48,763 nucleotides of DNA from Nesterenkonia sp. PF2B19 (GTDB lineage Bacteria > Actinomycetota > Actinomycetes > Actinomycetales > Micrococcaceae): contig NZ_MDSS02000026.1 in NCBI RefSeq assembly GCF_001758425.2, forward strand, positions 1 to 48,763, given 5' to 3'. Positions within the stretch are counted from its first letter, which is position 1. Each line of letters opens with the position of its first letter. The position numbers and the translations under genes are program-made. This document shows positions 48,136-48,763 of this stretch, in pieces. The notes under the pieces were generated by a model that did not search any database, was not told the origin of the DNA, and saw only the letters and a list, made by a program, of their open reading frames with translations.

Positions 48136-48763
48136 GTGGGAGACATGGAGGACCAGGACGGGGTGAACCAGCACCCAGACCAGCACGGCCAGCACGGCCA
48201 GCACGGCCAGCACAGCGACGACGGTGCGGCTGGCTCCGTGTTCTGGCCCGCCCGGGCCGCGCACCTGGCCCAAGAACCAGAACTCTCCCACGCCCGAGCA
48301 CTGATCATCACCACCCGCCAGACCGAAGCCCAAGCCCTCACCGGACTGCTGGACTACCAAGACCGCAGAGCCCGAGAAGCTCACGCCGCCGAAGTCGACC
48401 ATCACACCCGCCGCGCCCTGCGGGAGGCCGCCACCACAGACACCGCCCACATCCTCGGAGTCAGCGAACAGGTCGCCTCCGGGATGCTGACCGCCGCCCG
48501 CACCGCCCGGACCACCCTGCCGGTCACTTGGAAGACCTATCTAGCCGGGATCATCGACACCGCCCGACTGCGCGCGATCACCACCACCGCCACCACCCTG
48601 ATCCGGGCTGCGCACTGTGAGGCCTTCGACTCTGCTGCTGCTGGTGCGGCAGCGAGGATGACCGTCGGTGAGCTGCGGGCCTGGCTGCGTCGCTACACCG
48701 CCACCCTGGACCCCGCCCAATACCAGGCCGACTGCGACCGTGCCCGGGCGGATCGATGGGTAC
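48136..48763 (+). CDS. DUF222 (13E12-type) protein, N-terminal part, cut by window end
   Basis: About 209 residues are visible before the window ends. After a histidine/glutamine repeat comes the DUF222 domain: ARALIITTRQTEAQALTGLL, ILGVSEQVASGMLTAARTA, LPVTWKTYLAGIIDTARLRA and MTVGELRAWLRRYTATLDP. Family members usually end in an HNH endonuclease domain (beyond the window) and occur in many copies in Micrococcales genomes, often linked to mobile elements. GTG 48136 has AGGAGG 8 nt upstream; ATG 48145 is an alternative. Codon use is richer in CCC, ACC and GCC than the neighbours. Confidence 0.88.
   Translation, partial: MGDMEDQDGVNQHPDQHGQHGQHGQHSDDGAAGSVFWPARAAHLAQEPELSHARALIITTRQTEAQALTGLLDYQDRRAREAHAAEVDHHTRRALREAATTDTAHILGVSEQVASGMLTAARTARTTLPVTWKTYLAGIIDTARLRAITTTATTLIRAAHCEAFDSAAAGAAARMTVGELRAWLRRYTATLDPAQYQADCDRARADRWV
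48181..48216 (+). repeat. 9-bp tandem repeat coding for Gln-His-Gly
   Basis: Three perfect copies of CAGCACGGC and a fourth with one change (CAGCACAGC) encode QHG repeats at the start of the DUF222 protein. Copy number is likely to vary between strains by slippage. Confidence 0.85.

Noticed and set aside
48181-48216. Tandem CAGCACGGC units considered as a CRISPR or regulatory array
   Set aside because: Units are 9 bp, contiguous without spacers and in frame as QHG codons.

Overview
This window is high-GC actinobacterial DNA, densely packed, with many ATGA/TGATG overlaps. Gene content (pheST, then argCJBDFR, argGH, tyrS and an rRNA promoter block), the 13E12/DUF222 protein at the right edge and frequent leaderless-type promoters suggest Micrococcales, probably a Micrococcaceae relative such as Nesterenkonia or Arthrobacter. 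The family is an inference; the genus is a guess.

Left end (1-4,100): three tandem sigma-70-type promoters firing leftward out of the window look like an rRNA operon promoter region. They are followed by a terminator, tyrS, and a HelD/HelR-type helicase that is frameshifted as read. Region 4,271-12,800: a 3-methyladenine DNA glycosylase; a zinc-starvation pair (degenerate COG0523/CobW-like protein divergent from the zinc-free L36 paralogue rpmJ2, with a Zur-like box between them); a methyltransferase; a lytic-transglycosylase-like lipoprotein coupled to argH; argG with an ARG box; and a flavoprotein/ACR3-like permease operon preceded by a near-perfect Zur-type palindrome.

Region 12,870-19,390: an ankyrin protein and a guanine/xanthine catabolic operon (xdhA-xdhB-xdhC-guaD) that separates argR from argG. 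Region 19,520-25,550: argC-argJ-argB-argD-argF-argR, transcribed leftward from a second ARG box. Region 25,600-30,600: a quinone oxidoreductase, a bidirectional terminator, pheS-pheT, and an unusual intergenic region with three LexA-like boxes at 41-45 bp spacing leading into a strong hairpin.

Region 30,660-48,763 is accessory in character: a Nudix hydrolase, an SRPBCC protein, two GNATs, an ABC-F ATPase, a 29-residue internally duplicated hydrophobic peptide with its own inverted repeat and terminator, a macrodomain protein, a DinB/WYL divergent pair, and a tight operon of adenylate-forming ligase, alpha/beta-barrel protein and GNAT-nitroreductase fusion. Then follow an isoaspartate methyltransferase, two aldo/keto reductases, an epimerase with an extra C-terminal helical domain, a TSUP permease, a VOC protein, a zinc alcohol dehydrogenase and the start of a DUF222 protein.

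Eight genes carry nine single-base-type frame breaks, including the essential-pathway genes argB and argJ. Eight of the nine are explained by loss of one base, mostly in short G or C runs, so sequencing or assembly error is the leading explanation. These genes are marked as pseudogenes only because the reading frame is broken in this sequence. The best candidates for something undescribed are the 29-residue peptide unit, the triple LexA-like box with hairpin, the Zur-boxed flavoprotein/permease pair and the WYL-ligase-barrel-GNAT/nitroreductase operon.
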